64,000 nucleotides of DNA from Plantago ovata (lineage: Eukaryota > Streptophyta > Magnoliopsida > Lamiales > Plantaginaceae): the NCBI GenBank assembly GCA_028274465.1, contig CM051455.1, positions 133,706,096 to 133,770,095 on the forward strand, written 5' to 3'. Positions 27,501 to 37,304 of the stretch are shown here, one piece after another (the first letter of the stretch is position 1; each line of letters starts with the position of its first letter). The notes below the pieces were generated by a model. It did not search any database. It saw nothing but the letters and a program-made list of their open reading frames with translations, and was not told the origin of the DNA. The translations under genes were made by a program, and so were the position numbers.

Positions 27501-29224
27501 TTCGTCTTCCGATTTTACATCCGACTCAGAGGATCTTGGTGCTCTACTTGATGATGCCGCTGCACATGACGATGACACTGAGCATGTTTCTCCACCATCA
27601 AATCCCAACCAGCAATGCAACATCCGTGAGGAAGAAGATTTGAAGGTGGGCATGAGAAAGAGGCCATCACTTAAGGATGAACTGTCTCATCTTATGGAGA
27701 ACTCCGATCAACCGGTTTCTGGCCGAAGACATGTTGAACGCTTGGATTACAAAAAGCTGTACGATGTGAGTGTCTTCTATCCACTTATTGTAGTTTTCAT
27801 AATTAAAGTTTGCTTGTCAATTTGGATAGTATGGTGGCATAAGTGAATAACTTCCGTGAAATCATTTCTAGTGGCTAACTAGGATTGTCGTCTGCTTGAG
27901 ATAGTTTGTGCCTTTCTAGTTTTTCATTTGTTTGAATTAATTTTTCTGAAACCTTTCAGCTGGCAGTGACTCTGATGTCATTCAAACTTAGTAGAGTATC
28001 AAAATAACTAAATAGTAGGAACATGACTTATTTACTACATCTAGGTTAAAATACAGTTGAGGTTCCAAATTGAGAAACTCAGAAATAACTAGGGGACCAA
28101 GTTTCTCAACATTCTGATTTGCAAGCCAAAACCTGAACTCAATAGTCAGTACTAATCATCTATAATAGAATCTAAAACCAAAAAGTTACTACATGTAAAA
28201 GTTAAATATGCTAGCATTCTTATCGTTATAGCTGCTATAGAGGCTGGTATGGTTGCTGCCACTAAAATAAACAGCACAAGTGTTCAGGCACATAGCAGTG
28301 GTGACGAACCGCTAACTATGCTATATGCTATTTGGTGTCCCATATGATTGCTACTATCCATAATAAGATTGTTATTTTGCTCATTGTGTTCTCGTTGTTA
28401 AGTTGGCAATTAAATCAAGTTTAGGGTGCTTAAGATAGGATTCATCAGGATTTACCATTTGAAACTCCTTTAGAAAAACTTGGTTTTTGTGGTCAATAAG
28501 GCTGTATATCTTTTACAGGAAGAGTACGGGAATAATTCTTCAGATTCAAGTGACGAAGATTTTACTGATTCCAAAGCTGCAAAGAGACGGAAAGTCAAGC
28601 GTCAGAGGACTGAGGCTATATCCCCTAAAAAACCTGAAAGCACTGAGAATGAGGGAAGTCCGCAATTATCAAAGAGGAGAACCCGTAAATCCTACGGCAA
28701 TGGTGGTGTGAGCTCCACATCTGAAACAGTGGGCTCTTCTGGTGGCAGTTCAAAGGGAACTCGGAAATCCAATGCCAATGATGGTGTGAATGCCACATCA
28801 GATACTGTTGATTCTGCTAGTGGCAGTTCTAAAAGATCAGGAAACAGACGTCTTGGGGAAACTGTAACACAGGTAATTCTTTATTAGAAACATGTGCTTG
28901 TGGAAGTAATGTGCTTTCTGTTCTGTGAACAGTTGATGCAAAGGTTTTTTTTTTTGGGGAGGGGGGGGGGAGGTCAAAGAACTTGCCAGCTTTCTCCTTT
29001 TTTTGTTACATGTGTGTGCATTCTACTTCTCTTTCATACTTTTATTTTACATTTTGTGGTTCATGCATGCGTTGTCTGGTGCAGAGACTCCATGAGTCCT
29101 TCCGCGAAAATCAGTATCCTGGAAGAGCTGTAAAAGAACAATTGGCAAATGAACTAGGGCTCTCAATTCAGCAGGTCCTCACATCTTCCATCATATTTAT
29201 CTTTTGTCCTACTTCTAATTAAGG

Positions 29225-29261
<37 letters not shown>

Positions 29262-29493
29262 CCCTATTCTGCAGGTTGCTAAGTGGTTCGAGAATGCTCG
29301 TTGGAGCTTCAACCACAGACAGCGAATGGAATCATGCATAGAGGAGAAGCTACCCGATCCCCAGCCAGCTGCTGGCACAGAAAATATATCTTCTGATAAG
29401 GCTGTGGAAATGCAAGAATCTGACACAAGCGCCACAGCAAAGCATGTTGCAGAGGAGAAAGTGGAGAATGTTGGAGCTAAGACTAGTGCATAA
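24547..29493 (+). CDS. HAT3.1: HAT3.1-like PHD-finger homeodomain protein
   Basis: Eight coding exons: 24547-25385, 25849-26014, 26815-26938, 27031-27143, 27220-27765, 28519-28872, 29085-29174 and 29275-29493 (stop TAA). They give 816 aa, and all junctions are GT/AG and in frame. Residues ~1-250 are acidic with internal repeats and a Lys-rich patch. [18 protein letters not shown] leads into a PHD finger at ~337-392 (FCAKC..LCDGAC..FHQFC..FCPGC, complete C4HC3). A long acidic Asp/Ser region follows, then a divergent homeodomain at ~705-763 with [12 protein letters not shown] as helix 3. This order is diagnostic for the HAT3.1/PRHA family of nuclear DNA-binding proteins, which also read histone tails through the PHD. 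Start chosen as the first in-frame ATG. A (AT)n tract lies in the last intron. PRHA-like identity is the alternative. Confidence 0.93.
29227..29257. repeat. (AT)n in the HAT3.1 last intron
   Basis: About 31 bp of AT dinucleotides 17 bp upstream of the acceptor of the exon encoding homeodomain helix 3. Length variation here could affect the distance to the splice site. Confidence 0.9.
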
Positions 29494-30398
29494 AATTGAG
29501 GAACTCTTGAATTCAGAAAGAGGAAACATAGGTTAGATTAGGCACCAGGTGTGACCATTGCTCACCTATAAGACAACGTGGAGCACCCTTTCTGGACCGC
29601 GTCATGGACAAAATTATTTACCCGCACCTGCATCAGTTAAACACGAACCAGGTGTGGGCCGTATAGCAAGATCTTCTGAATACAAGAGAAACCTAGTATT
29701 TGGCAACTCCCTACTCAGCTTATTATATCATGTATCTGGCAGTTCATAGCTCAGAATGCCATGAAGTGTTCTTGCAGTATGGTCCTGAGCCGGAGGACAT
29801 TATTTCTTATGATCTTCTTCAAATTATGGTTTTTAATTTAGGACATCAGGTTTTATGGAACTTCATTAGGTATTTTTGGACAGATTTCGTTTCCCAAGAG
29901 TACCAGACAGATTATACGCAATTGAGTATCAAGTCCAACATTACTTTGATTCTTAGGAACAATGAGCTACTCTAACATAAACAGCAAAAGTTGCAGTTTT
30001 TAGCAACAGCTGAGCTGAGGCATTACACTATATTACCAAGCTATGTGCACTTGAAGAAATCTGTAACAGAAGGTACAGTAGAAGATATTGAAATCTTATG
30101 ACTTCTACTGACCCGAATTACATGATCACTAGCCATATCTAGGCCAGATATACAGTCACTAAGGTATGTAATTTTCATATAGGAACCAAAAATAAGAACT
30201 TGCTGGAGTTAAACACGACTTTTCGGTAGTTAACTCGTTTAACTTGGTTGCAGGATATGTACAGTAGTCTTTAGTAAATGAAGTTGCTTGTATCATATCG
30301 AATAGTCAAAATATATAGATATTACATGTTCATTACATCATTCAACAACATTCAAAGAAGCATATACATATATATAATTAATAGCATTACACCTGGTT
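29494..30398. other. 3' flanks of the convergent HAT3.1-like and F-box genes
   Basis: The two genes converge here. The segment holds both 3'UTRs; no further gene is recognised. Short open frames near 29558-29975 have no protein-like features. Confidence 0.5.
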
Positions 30399-31580
30399 TC
30401 ACTCATTTAGTCCACCTTGTGGAAAAGGCGAGACCAAACTCTGGACATTGACATACACTTGAAGATCACGGGCACCGAAGCAGTAAAACCTCTCTAATTC
30501 CGACGTGTTCCACATGTGTGGAAACCTAGAATTACCTTTTGTGTCATAGATCACAAAATTTGACCCTTCGGAAAACAAAATTTCGCCCTCCACTGACATG
30601 CACAAAGGCTTGACGTACTTCCAATCATTATTAAGAAGTCTTTCCGCATCATAAACAACATTAGGAATGGTCACCAGTCTTACCCAAGAAGAGTCCTTGA
30701 GCACCCAAAAATCTTTCCTGATTGTGGGGCAGTCGAAAACAAGACAAAGGCTTCCTCCAAGCTCTCCCAGTGTTGCATTATAAAGCTGGTACTCTTCACG
30801 TCTGTAACTCGGTTTAGCAACCAAACCCCCCACCTCACTCTTCAAATCGAAAGTAACAATATCAGCACCATCCATCGTGAGCCAGTGAAGCTTCCAATCC
30901 ACAAACACTCCCACGCCAGCGCACCGAGAACAATCTTTAAAGTTCTCAACCATCTTCCACGAGTTCGTCTTGAAACTATACAGATTCGGCAGCAGCTCCT
31001 GTTTACCATCAACCGATGCCCCGAATGCAGTATACAAAACCTTATAACCATCATCAGATCCATCGTAACCGAACCCCCGGTTCAACGTGCTCATGTTTCC
31101 AAGACCTGGTAACACATTAATCTTTCTAGTAGACGGGTTCCATAACAGAAACCGAGTCCCTACCGTCATGCAACAGAGTCCGTTACAACAACCCACAACT
31201 ACCACGTCAGGGCTACTCATGGAAAAGCACACTACAGGTGAAACAACAACAGATTGAACGTACAAAATGGAGCGCAGAGAATACACATTGACATTGACAT
31301 CAGTGTATGAGGTGGAGATGAGGCTGTGGTGAGTGTAGTTTGTGTCTTTCTTTGAGAGCTCCAGGTGAGTTTTGATGAAATTCTTACTGGAAATCAAGGT
31401 ATTCCAAAATTTGCAAACGCACCTGAACCTTATGAGGGATTTTACAGGCAGTCTTACTAGTATTTCTTCAATGATATCGTCGCTCAGAGTTGGAAGCATC
31501 TCTGATGATCTGCCAAATTGGATTCTTGGGGCATCTTCTTGGAGGCCCGGATATGTGACAGAGGAGGAGGAGCTGCTCAT
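30399..31580 (-). CDS. F-box protein with F-box-associated domain
   Basis: Single exon of 394 codons (393 aa), ATG at 31580-31578, stop TGA at 30401-30399. A longer frame upstream exists only with a TTG, so I use the ATG before a Ser-rich start. The F-box lies at about residues 29-72 ([20 protein letters not shown] then [10 protein letters not shown]), which binds SKP1 in SCF ubiquitin ligases. The C-terminal two thirds has the F-box-associated type 1 pattern: [21 protein letters not shown] and YKVLY, followed by W-rich beta strands. This subfamily includes CPR1-like proteins and is highly expanded in plants, so the substrate cannot be named. No frameshift is seen. Confidence 0.92.
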   Translation of the reverse strand: MSSSSSSVTYPGLQEDAPRIQFGRSSEMLPTLSDDIIEEILVRLPVKSLIRFRCVCKFWNTLISSKNFIKTHLELSKKDTNYTHHSLISTSYTDVNVNVYSLRSILYVQSVVVSPVVCFSMSSPDVVVVGCCNGLCCMTVGTRFLLWNPSTRKINVLPGLGNMSTLNRGFGYDGSDDGYKVLYTAFGASVDGKQELLPNLYSFKTNSWKMVENFKDCSRCAGVGVFVDWKLHWLTMDGADIVTFDLKSEVGGLVAKPSYRREEYQLYNATLGELGGSLCLVFDCPTIRKDFWVLKDSSWVRLVTIPNVVYDAERLLNNDWKYVKPLCMSVEGEILFSEGSNFVIYDTKGNSRFPHMWNTSELERFYCFGARDLQVYVNVQSLVSPFPQGGLNE

Positions 31581-33494
31581 TTTGGATTTCTTGTTGGTGG
31601 ATTTAAGGGTTGGATTTGGGAATTTTACCAATTAGACACTCTACTCTGCAAGTGATGAAGCAAATGGCTCTCCACTCCACCTCATATAATAGGTAAAAAA
31701 TGATTTTAAAAAGGTACTATATTATGATAATCATAATTTTTATAATTTTAAAAAGGTATATTATGTTTCTTTGATAAAGAAAAGGTATACTATGAGATCA
31801 TAATCTAAATCACATAAAGCTTCGAAAATTTTATAATATTCACGGTCAAGAGCGTGTTTTATGAGCTCGCTTTGAGAGTTATTGATTTGCGACTCATGTT
31901 TTTGTAATTCGCGCATTGCCAACATGATCATTTTTAAATTTGTAGACGCTCATTGAATCTGAAATTGAAGTTCGTTGATTCGTGAGGGCAACTAGAGCGT
32001 AAGGTTTCAAAGATAACACTGATGTAAAGTTATTGCATATAAACAAACGTAAATAAATACAAATGAATGTGAAACGACTCAACTTAACCTGATTTGTGTA
32101 ACTGGAATACTGTGGTTGAACTTCAACCTATCGAGAACCTTTAGCTCAATAAAGGTGAGTATGATTTGACAGTCAACTCAAGGTTGTTGAATCGATTGAG
32201 ATCAACTCAATGGCGTTGAGTCGTTTGAAAGCCTCATGTAAGATAAATTGTTGTTGGAGGAGAAGGTTTTCAAGATCGTGAGGGAGGGAGGGAGGGAGGG
32301 AGAGAGAGAGTATGTCTTTTGGTGAGTTTCGAGTGTTTCGATCTGAATATCAAATGTTATGAGAGGGTGGACGGTTTGGTCCCTTTTATAGAGTTGAGTG
32401 AGTTATTTGTTAGCGAAGGAGCTCATACCATGCGGTCGTTACTTGATCAACCTTTCACGAGAAACTCGGGAGCCATGAGTCGTTGAGGTGAGTTTGCTTA
32501 GTCTTTTAGGGTTTCTTGTGGACTTACTAAGATGGGCTTTACTTGGGCCGACTGAAGATAGTTGAGCTACCACTCGAGTGTGTGAACTTGAGTCGAATAT
32601 GAGATTTAAAGTCCAATTAACTGTAGAAAGTTAAATAACTCTTTTAGTGTGTGGCCTTGATGGACTGGGCTAACTTATTTGTTATTCAAGAATCATGATT
32701 AATTGATCATGGACTCAACAAGTATATTTTGAATCATACTTTACACCGAGTCCAACTACAAAAATTATTTATATTTTAGTTGAAATTGATTTTAAAAATT
32801 GTCAAACAAAAATTAATTCCATTAGAGTGTTGACCAAATCAATTTAATTTAGTTTACAACTAAAACCTTATTTAAGACTTCATTTAAAGGGGTTTTACAT
32901 AGATATTTCATATTTACATGGCATTGTTTTTTTTTTAATGCATAAACTTATGTAATAATATTATTAATGTTTTTGTTTTTACATGAAAATTTGTTTTACT
33001 AGCTAAAATTATGTGACGATTTTTAAGTCGCTATCTCGCACGCACTTGCACATGCTCCCTATGTGATTTTGATCATAATCATATTATTAGGAATTCATAG
33101 AATTTCCGAGTATATGTCATCTTTATTCCTAGATACATGGAAGGGTGATCGACCCTAACATATCATCGCTTGATTATGAGGTTAAACATATGAGTTTTGC
33201 GATATGTTACTACTCCTGGTACGTACATGTGGTATTAGGGATTGAGTCGCTACATACCATACCATAGCCACTAAGGGCAAACATCAAACACTACAAAACT
33301 AGAATGTGTACCATCTGTAACTGTTCAGGCTTTTTGTTTGTACATATTAGCATTATCACCAAGTCTCCTCTAAACACGAGCCATCACAACACATTTTCAT
33401 TGACTCAGTCTGTTAATCGGCTCAGGGCGTTCATAAGGCCTTATGTGCACCACATGCGGACTCAAGGCTATGTTAAGGGCCTGGTTCTATTAAT
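31581..33494. other. intergenic DNA upstream of the F-box gene
   Basis: AT-rich DNA without a recognisable gene. It contains a (GGGA)n(GA)n purine tract at 32281-32310. The left end should include the F-box promoter. Confidence 0.4.
32281..32310. repeat. (GGGA)n/(GA)n purine microsatellite
   Basis: Five GGGA-type units followed by five or six GA units. Confidence 0.9.
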
Positions 33495-33509
33495 TAAGAT
33501 GTACTCCAC

Positions 33510-33642
33510 GACAACGAAGCATAACATAGTTGGTAAGCTGCTTGACTTCCAATCAATAGGTCGGGTGTTCGAGTCACCATGAGCATAAATGGAGAACCAT
33601 TATTAATCCACGTTTTGCCGATTCTAAAAAAAAAAAAAAAAG
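33510..33642 (+). mobile_element. tRNA-derived SINE with target-site duplication
   Basis: A tRNA-like head with acatagttggtaagc (A box) and ggtgttcgagtcacca (B box) is followed by a short body and a poly(A) of 16 at about 33626-33641. The flanks taagatgtactccac (33495-33509) and taagacgtacttcac (33643-33657) match at 13 of 15 positions, a good target-site duplication. It is one of the shortest SINEs in the window and shares its linker ccaatcaata with the relic at 16161. Confidence 0.75.
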
Positions 33643-33657
33643 TAAGACGTACTTCAC

Positions 33658-34138
33658 CAATTAAATTTTTTAAGGGCTTCTCACATGCTCACGATACCAC
33701 ATCTAACCCGAAAGTATTTTTCCACACCACTTTTTTTAGTATGATCACACTATCTATGTCCTTGATATGCTGTTGTCAACTTTAAATTAACTTCAATTCA
33801 ATTCTATATATTTTATATTTAGATTTTAAGCGAGTGTGATTTTTTTTTATAACGCTCGAGTGGATTCTTAATTACAACAAATTCCAAATAATTAGTCTCA
33901 TAGTCATATATCACATAACATTCTCCTTCCGACCATCAATGTTTCCTTTTCTTCTTCTTCTTTCCTCATCCTCTAAGTGTTCAGATGTTGTCGTTTGAAC
34001 TTCATATATATGGAGACTACATCATTGTGTTTGGAATGACTAATTTACCCAGTACGGAATTTGTATCACATCATGAAAAAAATATATGTATCACTAAATT
34101 GCATAAATATCACTTACTACATATAAGATAAAAGTAAG
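33658..34138. other. AT-rich intergenic DNA
   Basis: No gene or repeat recognised between the SINE and the LINE poly(A). Confidence 0.4.
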
Positions 34139-34645
34139 TTTTTTTTTTTTTTTTAATAAACAATACTTCCATTAAGTAGTTGAAAAAAGTTACAGAAGTA
34201 TCGTTGGCCTGACTGACCAGAGGAGCATAGACAAACAGACAAGTCCTTATTTACAGCATCACGCAACACTACAAGAAAAACAAGATTTAGCGACGGATGG
34301 CATCCGTCGCTATACGGAGCGATCCGTCGCTATATACCATTAGAGACGGAAGGCCCGTCGCTAAAAGTGGCATCGCTAATTCAAAAGCGACGGATGAGCT
34401 GTTTCGTCTCTAAATTTAGAGACGGATAAACTTATCCGTCGCAAATTTAGCGTCGACCGGGCAGCCCATGGTTTCTTCACTTTAGCGACGGATAAGCTTA
34501 TCCGTCTCTAAATTTAGAGACGGATAAGATCATCCGTCTCTACATCTGATATTTTTATATATAAAAAAAAATATGTTTCTTTTAATTTATTTAATTCACC
34601 TACAATATAATAAAATATAAAAATATAATTTTTTAAATGCAATAA

Positions 34646-34715
34646 GGGGTGCTGCGAGAATCGAACTCGCGACCTCTCGCATTTAGCAAGAATCATACCA
34701 CTAGACTAAACACCC
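34646..34715 (-). pseudogene. tRNA-Pro-like sequence inside the CACTA element
   Basis: The minus strand from 34715 folds as a tRNA. The acceptor stem is gggtgtt with agcaccc, the D arm contains tagtctagtggtatgat, the T arm is gcgag ttcgatt ctcgc, and A and B boxes are intact. The D-arm and flanking words match plant tRNA-Pro. The anticodon loop between cttgc and gcgag is only five bases (taaat) instead of seven, so no proper anticodon can be read. It is a decayed or captured tRNA, not a functional one. Confidence 0.65.
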
Positions 34716-35465
34716 ATTTTCTACACGAAAATAATCAATAAATATACTAATAGGAAAGTATTAAACATAAAATAAAAGATATACATATCCACAATGTAAA
34801 TTTAAGTTATAGTTGAAGGCAATACAATACTTGAATGTTACCATCTCTCAAAGATAAAAAGAGTGAGAGGCTAAACCAACCAACAATGAATTAACCAATA
34901 TATTAAACAACTATACTTTTCACTCAAAATAAACTCTATACTATAAATGCAATTTCTTAAACAATAAACAAGGTAAAATTAGAAGACAGGCATAGGAGAT
35001 GCAACCAGAGAGATGACAAATTCAAAGTAAATAGGATGGGTAGTAACTATGAGGACATACAAGAAAGGATACTCGACTCATTTAGCTTACAAAATACAAA
35101 CTGTGAATGAAGGAAAGTTCAAGTTGTGTATATTCAAAAGCTCATCACAAACACTTACAACTCCAGCCATAGTATGGATTAATGAAAATAAAGTACAGTG
35201 AAGTATGAAATATTCAGGATGTTTCCTCATTACATACTTATACTAAAACTAGTAACATTAAAGCAAAGATCCTCATTACATATCTAAAATTTCCCAATCT
35301 ACTTCACAAAGCACCACTTAAGCACATAGTAAGTTAACAAATACACACACCCTGCAGTAAAAATAAATATAACACAAGATATGCACATCATTTCGTTATA
35401 CTTTCTCTACAACATAAATAATAAATGGACAAAAGTTGAAGTGAATTCATGCATTCTTCTCTTAC

Positions 35466-35673
35466 CTGTCCAAAGCATGATCAGTGTGTTCGTCATATGC
35501 ATGTATACAATTGATTGCAAAATGGAGCAAAAAGCTTGCACTTTCTCTTGTAGTGTTTGCAACCAAAAATGATTTTCTCAGGGTCTCTAAACGATGTACT
35601 TCGACCAGGAACTTCTCCTTTATCATCGGCAACAACAACCTCTTTATCAAACTTCTGCCTTACAATCCAACCA
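35466..35673 (-). pseudogene. captured exon of a CHY-type zinc-finger gene (BRUTUS-like)
   Basis: A 208-bp exon-like block has an intact acceptor (ttttgtacag) and donor (ag|gtaagag). It encodes SFRDPEKIIFGCKHYKRKCK and then LFAPFCNQLYTCI, typical of the first CHY zinc-finger segment in BRUTUS/BTSL-type E3 ligases. The following DEHTDHALDR motif of the same domain lies in another frame, so a small deletion broke it. It lies within the CACTA element on the minus strand, with no other exon of such a gene visible. This is a gene-fragment capture by a transposon. The BRUTUS family is my best match from the motif; other CHY/RING proteins are less likely. Confidence 0.6.
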
Positions 35674-35993
35674 CTGTACAAAATAAAAGGATAAGTCACA
35701 TCCTAGAAAATCCTACACAGAGATATATTTATATGGACAAAGAAAATAGGTAAAGTACTTCTTATTTATTCCCACGTAGAGTACTCTTTATTTATTCATA
35801 ATAATACAAACCAATTTTAACAAAATTATTACAACACGTACAAATGTACTTGTACAATACATGTATAAAAGTATACAAGATCAACAAGAGACGGAATATT
35901 AATATCAAATTCAAGCTAATTAATTGAAAAATTGAAAAAATCAAAATGATTCCCAAAACTTAGGGTTTAGAGAACATACATTAAATTGTAGAG

Positions 35994-36110
35994 ATGAAGG
36001 TGGAGGAGGAGGAGCCGGAGTCCGATGTGATTGGAGGCAACGCGGCGGCGTTGGTGGAAGGCAGTGGTGGGGGTGGTGTTGAAGCCGAGGCGCCTCATAT
36101 CGGTGGATGA
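35994..36110 (+). other. GC-rich 38-codon frame in the CACTA element
   Basis: An ATG-led frame of 38 codons rich in Glu, Gly and Ala lies in a GC-rich island (about 36000-36240) quite unlike the AT-rich rest of the element. It may be part of a second captured first exon. The opposite strand is also open over part of it. I do not recognise the product and give it low weight as a gene. Confidence 0.25.
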
Positions 36111-36975
36111 AATTGGTGGTGGTTCAAGTCAATTAAGTGGTGGTGGTGAAGTCGATCCAGTGGTGTTTTGGTGTAGAAGTCGATCCTGTGGTGGAGGGCG
36201 GTGGTGGGGCGGTTGGTTGGGGGAGAGGTGGAGGAGATGGTAGAGTAGAGATAGAGAGAAAGAAAGAAAAAATGGAATTGACCAGATCTAGATCTGATCT
36301 TATCTTTTTTTTTTTTTTTTTTTTTAATATTAGCGACGTATGAGCACCGATCCGTCGCTAAAAAATATATTTTTTTTCTTTTTTAAATCTGGTCAACTAA
36401 TTTAGAGACGGATGAATCCATCCGTCTCTAAATTTAGCGACGGATAAACTGATCCGTCTCTAAATTAGAGACGGAAGATTTATCCGTCTCTAAAGAACAG
36501 TCAGACTGGTATCCGTCACTAAAATCACCGATCCGTCGCTATTTTGCGACGGATCGCATCCCGTCGCTATTAATCCGTCTCTATTTGGCTGTTTTCTTGT
36601 AGTGCAACCACACAAGGCATACATTATAAACACGTAAACTAGACCTATAAACATCTACGGGAAACAAGAGTTGGCTCTTTGGAAAATAGCCCCCCTCTCT
36701 TCCTTCATTAGCTAGAGTATCTGCTACCATGTTGTATTGACGATACATAAACTTGATTGTCACTTCTTAAAACAGCTCTATTAGGCGCAAAATGTCCTTT
36801 TGAAGCGTCTTTTGCTGCCACGTCACTGGTCCCAACCTACTCATAGCATTTACCACATATAACGAATCAATACAAACCCTAAGTTTCGTTATATTCAATT
36901 GTAACACAAGTATTAGACCAGTACGTTTGCCCAAAATTCTGCATTATTATTATCAGTATTAAACCAATACTACGG

Positions 36976-37304
36976 TTGCTCACATAGTCACATTAGTAGA
37001 GTACAGAGTACTCCACTAAAATTGAAAGAAAAGAAAACGGAAAAAAGGAAGTTACCAAAATGGCCTGGCATTTGGCTGTGTGCGAGCGCGGTAAAGTGAG
37101 GCTTTTTGAAAAAATGTAAAAATGGCGGCATAATAATCCCAATCGGACCAAAAAATGAAAACGAAATTTTGATTAAAAAACAAAATTTTCCCTCTTCCTT
37201 CTCCACTCAAGTCCAAAATTATAAATCCCACCATAATTTCCGCCACCAAATCACACTTACATCATTTTCATTTCCTTTCCTCAAACCCTAACCCTAGAGC
37301 TTCC
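36976..37304 (+). promoter_or_regulatory. promoter and 5'UTR of cyclin A3 copy 1
   Basis: Between the LINE and the ATG. The block ttgaaaaaatgtaaaaatgg followed by cggcat (about 37107-37132) recurs almost unchanged upstream of the other two cyclin copies (about 40829-40853 and 46785-46809). It is therefore a conserved promoter word in the duplicated family. GGCGG cores resemble E2F-type sites but are not the consensus. Confidence 0.5.

Larger units (their letters stand above)
34267..36604. mobile_element. non-autonomous CACTA (En/Spm) transposon
   Basis: 2338 bp starting cactacaagaaaaac and ending gttttcttgtagtg, perfect inverted CACTA termini, with the 3-bp duplication caa at 34264-34266 and 36605-36607. 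Subterminal regions (34285-34535 and 36330-36575) are packed with direct and inverted copies of tagcgacggat and tagagacggat, the expected transposase-binding repeats. No transposase is present. The interior carries a captured zinc-finger exon, a tRNA-Pro-like sequence and a GC-rich stretch. Confidence 0.9.
34139..36975 (-). mobile_element. 5'-truncated LINE, split by a CACTA insertion
   Basis: On the minus strand the right piece (about 36975-36605) encodes DNNNAEFWAN, DSLYVVNAMS and, after a short gap, FMYRQYNMVADTLANEG, the RNase H-like (RVT_3) domain at the C-terminus of plant non-LTR reverse transcriptases. The left piece (34266-34139) is the 3' end with a poly(A) seen as 16 T at 34139-34154. 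The two pieces join if the CACTA element and one CAA copy are removed. The frame is interrupted and the upstream domains are missing, so it is dead. Confidence 0.72.

Noticed and set aside
29558-29975. Small open frames downstream of the HAT3.1-like gene
   Set aside because: No motif or splice support. They most likely lie in the 3'UTR and flank.
31581-31631. N-terminal extension of the F-box protein
   Set aside because: The upstream extension begins with TTG; the first in-frame ATG at 31580 is preferred. The same reasoning was applied to the zinc-finger and fucosidase genes.
34646-34715. Functional tRNA-Pro gene
   Set aside because: The anticodon loop has five bases rather than seven and lies within a transposon.
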